This document shows positions 1-7,890 of a stretch of 44,635 nt of DNA, one piece after another. The position numbers and the translations under genes are program-made. The first letter of the stretch is position 1; each line of letters opens with the position of its first letter. The notes beneath the pieces are model-generated. The model made no database searches. It was given only the letters and a program-made list of their open reading frames with translations, and was not told the origin of the DNA. Origin of the DNA: Clostridiales bacterium (GTDB taxonomy: Bacteria > Bacillota > Clostridia > Oscillospirales > Oscillospiraceae). The DNA lies in contig SFIY01000018.1 in the NCBI GenBank assembly GCA_004555205.1, forward strand, positions 1 to 44,635, given 5' to 3'.

Positions 1-1365
1 AGAAGAAGAAGCTCTGAATCTGGCCCCACAGGATCAGGATCATGCACAGCGGGGTGATGAACTTCACGCAGAACTTGAAGAAGCCGTAGCTCTTGAAGCG
101 ATTGCCTTCCTGCTCTGCTTCTTCCTTGACTACATCGGGACCGATTTCCCAACCGATCATCAAGCTCATGAGCAATGCGCCCAGAGGCATGAAAATACCT
201 TCGGAGATACAGTCAAAGAAGTCCAGCCAGTCGGCAGCCCATGTTTTGGGTTCTGCGATGCCGAGAATGTCCGCCGGTGCGATACCCTGAGAGCCCAGAC
301 CGTCCAAGCAGACCAGGATGCACAGAAGAGAAATAATCGCCGTTGCAATCAGAGAATAGGTCTTGCGCTTGTCGCCCTTGCCCTTCTCGCGGGCCGCGTC
401 AACAAAGTGCGCCACGATGACTTCCAGCAGAGAGATGGAGGAAGAGATAGCGGCAAAGACCACCAGCAGATAGAACAGGATGCCGAAGATGGGGCCGACA
501 GCGCCCATACGGTCAAACACGTTCTGCATGGTCACGAACAGCAGGGACGGGCCACCCAGATGGTATCCATGACAACGATCAGCAGTGCGTTCTTTTCCAG
601 GTTCTCCTTCTTGTTCAGGTAGGAGCCGTAGGTAATCATGGCGCCCATGCCCAGAGACAGGGAGAAGAACATCTGACCGCCGGCGGTGGAAACAACATTA
701 AAGAAGTTGGGTGCTTCATCAATAACACCGTTGGCAACAGCCCAGCCGGGAACGAACATGTACTTCAGGCCGTCCACAGCATTTTCCAGCGTGCAGGCGC
801 GGATGATGCAGATGAGCAGCATGACGAACAGCGCGGGCATACCGATGGAGCAGACCTTTTCGATACCGCCGCCGACGCCGCCCATGACGATCAGCATGGT
901 GAGAACGACGAAGATCAGACCGTAGATCACGGACTGGCCCTGGTTGCTGATGAAGGCGGTGAAGACATCGCCGCCGGACATACCGTTGGTGCCGAAGCCG
1001 GCATTGAACAGGTTGCCCACATTCAGAACGACGTACTTAATGCAGTAGCCGCCCAGTGCGCAGTAGAAGGACAGGATCAGGAAGGCGGACGCAATGCCCA
1101 GCCAGCCCAGCCACTTAAACTTCTTGGACAGCACCTTGTAAGCGCGCACAGCACCCTGACCGGTCTTACGACCCAGAGCCAACTCACCGACCATTACGAT
1201 GAAGCCGCACAATGCCGCCAGAATCAGGTAGATGATGAGGAACGTAAAGCCGCCGCTGGCACCCATCTTATTGGGGAAGCCCCAGATGTTGCCCAGGCCG
1301 ACTGCCGAACCAACAGCAGCCATCAGGAATCCAAAATTGGATCCAAAGCCTTTTCTTTCTTCCAT
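1..1365 (-). pseudogene. Sodium:neurotransmitter symporter (NSS) family transporter, internally deleted and cut by the window edge
   Basis: Family members are inner-membrane Na+-coupled importers of amino acids or related solutes. The N-terminal part starts at ATG 1365 behind AAAGGAGAG and carries the family signature GSAVGLGNIWGFP in the first transmembrane helix, then further hydrophobic helices up to MDT near 562. There the frame goes directly into IWVARPCCS and a stop. A different frame continues from about 559 with LGGPSLLFVTMQNVF, a normal family continuation, and stays open to base 1. About 20 residues that normally lie between these blocks are missing, so the break is an out-of-frame deletion rather than a single-base slip. 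The substrate cannot be told. The C-terminus is outside the window. Either a real pseudogene or an assembly error. Confidence 0.85.
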
Positions 1366-1675
1366 TGTTTTCTCTCCTTTAATTTGGTTTGCCATCCCCC
1401 TTGGAATGGCTTGCTGAAACCTTACCACATTCTGCTTGCCGCTGTAAATAAGCTTACGCATTTCTTAACGGCGTCTTGTCGACAGTGCCCTTTTTCTTTA
1501 TCGCTTTCTTACAAGTTGCCTCCTTTCCGCAAATGCCTTTTTCTTATTTTATGCGCTTTCTTTTGTTAATTATGTCACAAATATGCCCGTCATTTCCCAT
1601 GTTATATCGTGAGAGTCACCAACAAAACAGCCACCTTTTTACCTGCGGGTAAGCTGTAAACGAAAAAACCGCAAA
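1366..1675. other. Intergenic region upstream of the transporter
   Basis: This stretch separates the response regulator gene from the transporter gene, both on the minus strand. It should hold the transporter promoter, but no convincing -35/-10 pair stands out. No glycine riboswitch or other leader motif was seen. The reading frame upstream of ATG 1365 stays open for about 32 codons, but the ribosome binding site favours 1365. Confidence 0.4.
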
Positions 1676-1705
1676 CGAAAACGCATCGGCGTTCTTCCGA
1701 TGCGT
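1676..1705 (-). terminator. Terminator after the response regulator gene
   Basis: A 9-bp perfect stem ACGCATCGG/CCGATGCGT with a 7-base loop lies just past the response regulator stop. On the minus strand it is followed by TTTTCGTTT, as in an intrinsic terminator. Confidence 0.7.
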
Positions 1706-1715
1706 TGCTTCGTGT

Positions 1716-2423
1716 TCAGTCGCCCTCGCGCATGCGATAGCCTACACCCACTTCCGTGAAAATATATTCCGGATGGCCGGGCGTCTTTTCGATCTTACGG
1801 CGGATGTTTGCCATGTTGACGCGCAGGATCTGATTGTCCGTTCTGGCTTTGGGCCCCCACAGCTCGCGGATGATAAAATCGTAGGTCAGCACCTTGCCGG
1901 CGTACTTGCCCAGCAGCGCCACGATCTTATATTCATTGACGGTCAGTTTGGCATTTTCGCCGCTCACCAGCACCTGATGCTTGTCGTAGTCGATGGTCAG
2001 ATCGCCGGTGACAAATTTGCCGGACTGGGCGATCTGCGAATTGGACAGCGTGGTGCGTGTATGACGGATCGCTGTGCGGATACGCGCCAGCAGCTCCGAG
2101 GTGCCGAAGGGCTTGACCAGATAGTCGTCCGCGCCGTAGTCCAGCGCCTCCACCTTGTCGTGCTCATGATTGCGGGCGGACACCACGACCACCGGCAGGC
2201 TCGACCACTTGCGCACGGACTTGAGCACCTCCATGCCGTCCATGTCCGGCAGACCCAGATCCAATACAATCAGGTCCGGGCAGTGCGAGGAGATCATCGT
2301 CAATGCCTCCTCACCGCTGCGCACAATAATGGTATCGTAGCCATTGGCCGTCAGAATCATGGAAATGAAGTTGCTGATGCTCTGCTCGTCTTCTACAATT
2401 AAAACTTTATCCTTGATCTTCAT
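1716..2423 (-). CDS. KdpE-like OmpR/PhoB family response regulator
   Basis: A 235-residue DNA-binding response regulator. The N-terminal receiver domain has the acidic pocket (VEDE), the phospho-acceptor Asp in LIVLDLGLPDMDG, and the conserved Lys in DYLVKPF. The C-terminal half is a winged helix ending in IFTEVGVGYRMRE, typical of the OmpR/PhoB class and closest in style to KdpE. The start at 2423 is chosen over a longer frame because GGAGGAGG sits just before it. The first 17 bases overlap the end of the kinase gene, so the two are translationally coupled. No kdpABC potassium pump genes are in the window, so a role in K+ response is only inferred from similarity. Confidence 0.9.
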   Translation of the reverse strand: MKIKDKVLIVEDEQSISNFISMILTANGYDTIIVRSGEEALTMISSHCPDLIVLDLGLPDMDGMEVLKSVRKWSSLPVVVVSARNHEHDKVEALDYGADDYLVKPFGTSELLARIRTAIRHTRTTLSNSQIAQSGKFVTGDLTIDYDKHQVLVSGENAKLTVNEYKIVALLGKYAGKVLTYDFIIRELWGPKARTDNQILRVNMANIRRKIEKTPGHPEYIFTEVGVGYRMREGD

Positions 2424-3478
2424 TTTGAACCTCCTCCAAGGGCAGCGCCACCACAAAGCGCGCGCCGCCGGTTTTCCTGTTTTCTCCCCATATGGCACCG
2501 CCATGTGCCTGTATCACGGTGTGGCAGGCAGAAAGGCCGATGCCCATATTGCGCTTTTTGTCACCCTCGGTGGCATGTGTCGCACTGTCGAACAGCCGGG
2601 CCATTTTGGAAGGCGCAATGCCCTGTCCGTCGTCCTCAACGATGAAAAGCGCCTGATTTCCTTCGTGCTTAAGCGTTACGGTAATGCCGGTGAGTGTCAC
2701 ACCGTGCAGCACAGCGTTTTCCATCAAATTTGTCAACACCTGCACCATCAGTGTGCCATCCATGGGTACGATCAGCACCTCGTCCGGCAGATTTACTTCC
2801 ACCGAAACATCTCCATAGCGCTTGGCAAACTTCCGAACGGCGCTTTCGATGATCTCCTCCGCCAGTTCCGGCGTCTTCTTCACCTTTGCGTTATTGGTGT
2901 TGATCCGCGTGATGGACAGCAGGTTTTCCACCATGCCGATCAGCCACTCGGCCTCCTCGTTGGTGCTCTCCAGCAGCTCCCGCCGCTGCTGCGGCGTCAG
3001 CGTTTCATCCTGCTCCAGCAGCACATTGGTGGCGCCCACAATGCCTGTCAGCGGGGTGCGGATATCGTGCGACATGGCACGCAGCAAATTGGAATGTATT
3101 TTCTCCCGCTCCGCCTCACGCAGCAGCGCGTCACGCCGCTTGGCCCGGCTTGTCACGGTAGCCGTGACAAGCGAGATGGACAGCATGACAACAAATGTTA
3201 CCGGAAATCCCGCCAGTGTAAAGCTGATCTCCCAATACGGCGGCGTGAAAATGTAGTCCACACTCAGCACGCCGAAAATCGCCATCAGCACGCTGAACAG
3301 ATAGCCGTCTGTCAAAAGCGCCGTTAAAAATACCTCGCAGGAAAAGGCAAAGGATCACTGCCAACAGGTAAAAGCCTGCGGCGACGATGAAATCGCGCAC
3401 GGAGTAGGCCAGAAATTCGTTTCCCAGAGATGTACGCTTGAGCCATTGCCTGGGCCAATGTATGGTTAGCTTTTTCAC
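2407..3478 (-). pseudogene. KdpD-like sensor histidine kinase, frame broken by an internal deletion
   Basis: The gene begins at GTG 3478 behind GGAAGGAGAGGAGGGG and encodes an N-terminal cytoplasmic stub and a hydrophobic helix ending in FLRGIFNGA near 3325. The next frame then takes over with LLTDGYLFSVLMAIFGV, the rest of the KdpD-type membrane domain, followed by HisKA (AMSHDIRTPLTGIVGATN), the N box NLMENAVLHG, the G boxes VEDDGQGI and GIGLSACHTVIQAHGG. The transmembrane stretch that normally joins the two parts, about 15-20 residues, is missing. Unlike E. coli KdpD there is no long N-terminal KdpD/Usp sensor part, a short form also seen in other clostridial kinases. It overlaps the regulator start. 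All kinase motifs are intact, so only the membrane domain is damaged. Confidence 0.85.
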
Positions 3479-3508
3479 GCCGCCCCTCCTCTCCTTCCTG
3501 TCTTGCCT

Positions 3509-3554
3509 ATTATATCATATATGTGTGTTAAGAAAACGCTAAAAAGTTGTTAAG
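3509..3554 (-). promoter_or_regulatory. Promoter and tandem repeat upstream of the two-component genes
   Basis: A -10 box TATAAT (3509-3514 on the minus strand) lies 30 bases before the kinase start. Upstream, the heptamer CTTAACA occurs twice with a 22-bp period (plus-strand TGTTAAG at 3526-3532 and 3548-3554). Tandem half-sites spaced by whole helical turns are typical for OmpR-family regulators, so autoregulation is plausible. The -35 hexamer is weak. Confidence 0.5.
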
Positions 3555-3586
3555 TGCCTTCGTTTAGCAAAATGATCCCATAAAAT

Positions 3587-3611
3587 AAAAAACGCCACGC
3601 CCTTGGCGTGG
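3587..3611 (-). terminator. Terminator of the 25-residue peptide gene
   Basis: Stem CCACGCC/GGCGTGG with a 3-base loop, followed on the minus strand by CGTTTTTTATTTTA. It lies 16 bases after the stop of the small gene and closes its transcript. Confidence 0.8.
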
Positions 3612-3626
3612 TTCATTCGCTGCATT

Positions 3627-3704
3627 TTACCGCCGGCTGACTTCCCAATCGCTGTCAGCAAAGATCATGTCGTCCAGGTCGGCAAAGATTTGATTGTTGA
3701 TCAT
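3627..3704 (-). CDS. Free-standing 25-residue acidic peptide
   Basis: A very short gene with a full set of expression signals. ATG 3704 is preceded by AAAGGAGGGTGATACATCAA, the stop TAA at 3627 is followed by an intrinsic terminator, and a good promoter lies upstream at 3740-3768. The peptide starts MINNQIFADLDDM and ends IFADSDWEVSRR. It is acidic in the middle, contains IFAD twice ten residues apart, has one Trp and no Cys, and has no transmembrane segment. No family is recognised. It could be a small regulatory protein or a leader-type peptide, but nothing follows it in the same transcript. Confidence 0.6.
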   Translation of the reverse strand: MINNQIFADLDDMIFADSDWEVSRR

Positions 3705-3739
3705 TTGATGTATCACCCTCCTTTCTCTTTTCTGAGGTA

Positions 3740-3768
3740 AGTATAGCACACGGCCCATATAACGGCAA
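3740..3768 (-). promoter_or_regulatory. Promoter of the 25-residue peptide gene
   Basis: On the minus strand TTGCCG (3763-3768) and TATACT (3740-3745) are separated by 17 bases. Transcription would start near 3733, giving a roughly 150-base RNA ending at the terminator. Confidence 0.7.
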
Positions 3769-3825
3769 GAGGTATCGCCCACATTTTACATAAACTTTAC
3801 CCCTCAGCTTTTGCCCACTTTCTCC

Positions 3826-3854
3826 TTGCCTTTTCCCTGCGCAGCCGATATAAT
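3826..3854 (+). promoter_or_regulatory. Promoter of the mnmG operon
   Basis: TTGCCT (3826-3831) and a perfect TATAAT (3849-3854) with a 17-base spacer, about 40 bases before the mnmG ATG. It diverges from the small-peptide promoter. Confidence 0.75.
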
Positions 3855-3895
3855 ATACTTTATATAAATATACCGGATCATCAGAGGCTATTTTC

Positions 3896-5764
3896 ATGAA
3901 CGAGTTTTATGCCGGACAATTTGATATTGCCGTTATCGGCGCCGGACACGCCGGTATTGAGGCGGCTTTGGCTGCCGCGCGTTTGGGTCTGGAGACCGTT
4001 TGCTTCACCATCAATCTGGACGCCGTAGGCAATATGCCCTGCAATCCCGCCATCGGCGGCACAGGCAAGGGGCATCTGGTGCGCGAATTGGACGCGCTGG
4101 GCGGCGAAATGGCGCGGGCGGCCGACCGCGCCTGCATCCAGTACCGCCTTTTGAACCGGGGCAAGGGGCCTGCGGTGTGGTCGCTGCGTGCCCAGGCGGA
4201 TCGCCGTCGCTACCAGCAGGTGATGAAGCACACGCTGGAGACCACGGAGCACCTGCGCCTGCGGCAGGCCGAAGTGGTGGCAATCCGCGCCGAACACGGC
4301 CATGTATCTCAGGTGGTGCTGCGCACCGGCGCGGTATATCATGTCAAGGCCGTCGTAATCTGCACCGGCACCTATCTGCAGGGCCGCACCATTATCGGCG
4401 AGTGCATCGAGGATTCCGGCCCCGACGGTATGCACGGCGCCAACGCGCTGACGGACAGCCTGCTGCGGCTGGGGCTACCCCTGCGCCGCTTCAAGACCGG
4501 CACGCCGCCCCGGGTCAATGCCCGCAGTATTGATTTTTCCAAGATGGAGGTACAGCTGGGCGACGAGGAGCCGCTGCCCTTCAGCTTTGAGACCCCACAG
4601 CCGCCCGAAAACCGGGTGGTGTGCTATCTGACCTATACCACGCCCGAAACCCACCGGATTATTACGGATAATCTGGACCGCAGCCCCATCTACTCCGGTG
4701 TGATCGAGGGCGTCGGCCCCCGCTACTGTCCCTCCATCGAAACGAAGATCGTCCGTTTCCCGGATAAGCAGCGTCACCAGCTATTTATTGAGCCGATGGG
4801 GCTGGACACGGAGGAAATGTATATTCAGGGCTTCTCCTCCTCCATGCCGGAGGAAGTGCAGCTTCGTATGCTGCGCAGTGTGCCGGGTTTGGAGAGGGCC
4901 GAGATGATGCGTCCGGCCTACGCCATCGAATACGACTGCATCGACCCGTTGGCCCTGCGGCCTACGCTGGAAACCAAGGCCGTGGAGGGTCTGTACGGCG
5001 CCGGGCAGTTTAACGGCTCGTCCGGCTATGAGGAGGCCGCCGTGCAGGGCTTTGTGGCAGGCGTAAACGCCGCGCTGAAGCTCAAGGGCGAGGCGCCGCT
5101 GATCCTCAAGCGCAGCGAAAGCTATATCGGTACGCTGGTGGACGACCTTGTCACCAAGGGCACCGACGAGCCGTACCGCATGATGACTTCCCGCTCGGAA
5201 TACCGTCTGGTATTGCGGCAGGATAACGCCGACGCCCGGCTTTGTCCCATCGGGCATCGGATCGGTCTGGTATCCGACGAGCGTCTGCAAAGGGTGCAGG
5301 CAAAATACGCTGCGGTGGCGGCGGAGATCCGCCGCCTGGCGCACACCGGCATTGCACCCGGCGAGGAGCTCAACGCGCTGCTGGCCCGGCGGGGCACCGC
5401 CACGGTCACCGACGGCTGCCGCCTGATCGACCTGCTGCGCCGCCCGCAGATCACTTACGACGATCTGCTGCCATTCGACCCTTTCGCGCCGCATTTGGAC
5501 AAAGCGGTGCGTGAACAGGTGGAAATCAGTGTAAAATATGAGGGATACATCCGCCGTCAGGAAAAGCAGGTGGCGGAATTTGAGAAGCTGGAAAAGCACG
5601 CCCTCCCTGCCGACACGGACTATGCCAACATTCAGGGCTTGCGTCTGGAGGCGCGGGAGAAGCTGGGCGTTATCCGTCCCTTGAACCTGGGACAGGCCAG
5701 CCGTATCTCCGGTGTATCGCCGGCAGATATTGCCGCACTGATGATTTATTTGGAGAGGAAGTAA
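3896..5764 (+). CDS. mnmG: tRNA uridine-5-carboxymethylaminomethyl modification enzyme MnmG (GidA)
   Basis: A 622-residue FAD protein that, with MnmE, adds a carboxymethylaminomethyl group to U34 in the wobble position of certain tRNAs. Visible hallmarks are the dinucleotide-binding loop VIGAGHAGIEAA at residues 14-25, the MnmG signature PCNPAIGGTGKGHLVRELD, QYRLLNRGKGPAVWSLRAQ, and the C-terminal block IQGLRLEAREKLGVIRP. Length is normal for the family. The start has a moderate AGAGG site. It heads a run of four same-strand genes; the next starts 5 bases after its stop. mnmE is not in the window. Confidence 0.97.
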   Translation: MNEFYAGQFDIAVIGAGHAGIEAALAAARLGLETVCFTINLDAVGNMPCNPAIGGTGKGHLVRELDALGGEMARAADRACIQYRLLNRGKGPAVWSLRAQADRRRYQQVMKHTLETTEHLRLRQAEVVAIRAEHGHVSQVVLRTGAVYHVKAVVICTGTYLQGRTIIGECIEDSGPDGMHGANALTDSLLRLGLPLRRFKTGTPPRVNARSIDFSKMEVQLGDEEPLPFSFETPQPPENRVVCYLTYTTPETHRIITDNLDRSPIYSGVIEGVGPRYCPSIETKIVRFPDKQRHQLFIEPMGLDTEEMYIQGFSSSMPEEVQLRMLRSVPGLERAEMMRPAYAIEYDCIDPLALRPTLETKAVEGLYGAGQFNGSSGYEEAAVQGFVAGVNAALKLKGEAPLILKRSESYIGTLVDDLVTKGTDEPYRMMTSRSEYRLVLRQDNADARLCPIGHRIGLVSDERLQRVQAKYAAVAAEIRRLAHTGIAPGEELNALLARRGTATVTDGCRLIDLLRRPQITYDDLLPFDPFAPHLDKAVREQVEISVKYEGYIRRQEKQVAEFEKLEKHALPADTDYANIQGLRLEAREKLGVIRPLNLGQASRISGVSPADIAALMIYLERK

Positions 5765-5768
5765 TACC

Positions 5769-7163
5769 ATGGGTAAACTACGCTTTTTGTTCGCGCTGTG
5801 GATGGCCAAGCTGTCGATCCCCGCGCTGAAGATCACCCATCACAACGGCACGGATTTCCCGGGCAGTCTGGCGTTGAAGCTGTGTCCGGATTTCCTGCAC
5901 TATGTGACCCGGCCGGCCACCGTGATCGCCGTGACCGGCACCAACGGCAAGACCACCGTGAGCAATATGCTCACCGACATTCTGGAGGCCTCCGGCAAAC
6001 GCGTACTGAGCAACCGCGCCGGGTCCAACATCGCCTCGGGCATCTCCACCGCCTTTATCCGCAGCAGCAATCTGCTGGGCAGGGTCACCCACTGCGATAT
6101 CGCCGTGCTGGAAGTGGACGAGCGCTCCTCGCCCCGCATTTATCCCCATGTGAAGCCGGACTATGTGGTGATCACCAACCTGTTCCGCGACTCCATTATG
6201 CGCAACGCACACCCTGCCTATATTGCCGACATTCTCACCGGCTGCATCCCCGGCAGCGCGAAAATGGTCCTCAACGCGGACGACCTGATCTCCTCCGGCG
6301 TGTCACCTGCCAATGAGCGCGTATATTTCGCCATCGACCGCATGGAGGGCGATGTGGTGGACTGCATCAATCTCATTGACGATGTGCGCATTTGCCCACG
6401 CTGCCACACCAAGCTGACCTACACCTATCGCCGCTATCACCATATCGGCAAGGCCGTCTGCCCCGGCTGCGGCTTCCACTCCCCCGAGGCCGACTATCTG
6501 GCGCAGAATGTGGACATTGCCGCCGGCACCATGACGCTGCGCGAGGGCGGAGAGAGCTACGACTACAAGCTGATTACCGACAGCGCCTTCAATGTATACA
6601 ACATGACCACGGTGATCGCCGTGCTGCGCCAGTTGGGCTTTTCCCACCGGCAAATCCGCGGCTATATGGACAACACCGCCATTGCCGCCAGCCGTCACAG
6701 CAAGGAGCAGGTAGGCGAGGTGCGGCTGATCCGCCAGATGTCCAAGGAGAAGAATGCGTTGGCCGGGTCCCGCGCGTTTGACTACATTGCCGGCTGCGGC
6801 GGTCGCAAGGAAATACTGCTGATGATGAACTGTCTGGGCGACACCCGGCACTGGTCGGAAAATACCTGCTGGATCTACGACGCAGACTTCGAGTTCCTCA
6901 ACAACGACAGCATCGTGCAGTTGGTCTGCGCCGGCGCGCGGTGCACGGACTACAAGCTGCGATTGCTGATGGCCGGTGTGCCGGAAGACCGCATTATCTG
7001 CGAATACGACGAGTTTAAGGCCGCCGAGCGGCTGCAGTTTACCCCCGGCGATGACATTTACCTGCTCTACGGCACCGATTCGCTGGCCCGGGCCTACAAG
7101 GTATACGACTATATGAAGCAGCTTGCCGCGGCACGCAGCGAAAAAAAGGAGGCGCAGGCATGA
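5769..7163 (+). CDS. murT: MurT-type Mur ligase (lipid II isoglutaminyl synthase subunit)
   Basis: A 464-residue Mur ligase family protein. In characterised cocci, MurT with the glutaminase GatD amidates the D-glutamate of the peptidoglycan stem on lipid II. Seen here are the ATP loop VTGTNGKTTVSNML at about residue 57, a central Mur ligase domain containing a four-Cys zinc ribbon (CPRC...CPGC) that marks MurT, and the C-terminal domain with CSRAFDY-like SRAFDYIAGCGGRKE and WIYDADFEFL. Its stop overlaps the GatD-like start by 4 bases, as in known murT-gatD pairs. Because the partner lacks catalytic residues (next entry), classical glutamine-dependent amidation is uncertain. Confidence 0.9.
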   Translation: MGKLRFLFALWMAKLSIPALKITHHNGTDFPGSLALKLCPDFLHYVTRPATVIAVTGTNGKTTVSNMLTDILEASGKRVLSNRAGSNIASGISTAFIRSSNLLGRVTHCDIAVLEVDERSSPRIYPHVKPDYVVITNLFRDSIMRNAHPAYIADILTGCIPGSAKMVLNADDLISSGVSPANERVYFAIDRMEGDVVDCINLIDDVRICPRCHTKLTYTYRRYHHIGKAVCPGCGFHSPEADYLAQNVDIAAGTMTLREGGESYDYKLITDSAFNVYNMTTVIAVLRQLGFSHRQIRGYMDNTAIAASRHSKEQVGEVRLIRQMSKEKNALAGSRAFDYIAGCGGRKEILLMMNCLGDTRHWSENTCWIYDADFEFLNNDSIVQLVCAGARCTDYKLRLLMAGVPEDRIICEYDEFKAAERLQFTPGDDIYLLYGTDSLARAYKVYDYMKQLAAARSEKKEAQA

Positions 7164-7873
7164 AAGCAGAAGTACTGTTCCCCGAAGTCGGCAATTTAAG
7201 CGGCGATCTGATGAATATCCGCTACCTGAAGCAGTGCTGCGATAAGCTGGAGATCGTGGAAACCGATTTGAAGTCCCGTCCCGCCTTTTTGGACGAGGAA
7301 GTGGCGCTGGTCTATATGGGCACGGCCACGGAAACCGGTCTGGCGCTGGCTGCCGAGGCCCTGCGCCCCTATCTTGACGAAATACGGGCCAAGATCGACG
7401 CCGGACAGTTGATGCTGCTCACCGGCAATGCCCAGGAGGTGTTCGGCAGCTATATCGACAGCGATCAGGCCGAGCGCATGGAGGGGCTGGGCATCCTGCC
7501 CCTCCACGCAGAGTACCACATGATGCAGCGGCACAACAGCTTCTTCCTGGGCACTTTCGGCGAGACCGTGATCGTCGGTTTCAAGAGCCTGTTCGGTCAC
7601 ACCTACCCCGACGGCGAGTGTGAGGCACTGTTTCACACCCTGCGCGGCGTAGGGCGCAGCGGCGGCAGTGAGGATGAGGGGTACCGCATGAACAACCTGC
7701 TGGCCACCGCCCTGACAGGCCCCTTGCTGGTGCTCAACCCGCCCTTTACCAAGACGCTGCTGCGCATGATGGGGGCCGAGGACGATGCCCTGGCCTTTGA
7801 GGAAGCCGCTATGGAAGCGTATCGCGTGCGTGTGGCAGAGTTCAGCGACGAGCACCGCGATCCCATTTATTAA
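7160..7873 (+). CDS. GatD-like class I glutamine amidotransferase homologue without catalytic Cys and His
   Basis: A 237-residue protein that aligns by eye over its length with GatD, the glutaminase that feeds ammonia to MurT: NLSGDLMNI matches the N-terminal NLYGDxGNI block, IVGFKSLFGHTY matches VGFENHxGxTY, and MNNLLATALTGPLL matches KNxxGTYxHGxLL. At the nucleophile elbow, where GatD has ICGGYQ, this protein reads LTGNAQ, so the Cys is gone. In the last block His is replaced by Thr. Both members of the glutaminase dyad are therefore absent. The fold and operon position suggest it still binds MurT, perhaps as a structural or allosteric subunit, or that free ammonia is used. That role is inference. 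Confidence 0.8.
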   Translation: MKAEVLFPEVGNLSGDLMNIRYLKQCCDKLEIVETDLKSRPAFLDEEVALVYMGTATETGLALAAEALRPYLDEIRAKIDAGQLMLLTGNAQEVFGSYIDSDQAERMEGLGILPLHAEYHMMQRHNSFFLGTFGETVIVGFKSLFGHTYPDGECEALFHTLRGVGRSGGSEDEGYRMNNLLATALTGPLLVLNPPFTKTLLRMMGAEDDALAFEEAAMEAYRVRVAEFSDEHRDPIY

Positions 7874-7890
7874 GAAAGGAAGTTGATACG

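Noticed and set aside
1366..1715. Glycine or lysine riboswitch before the NSS transporter
   Set aside because: Such leaders can precede amino-acid transporters, but none of the conserved aptamer blocks could be found on the minus strand.
2407..3478. Potassium transport operon kdp
   Set aside because: The regulator pair is KdpD/KdpE-like, but no kdpA, kdpB or kdpC lies in the window, so the symbols were not assigned.
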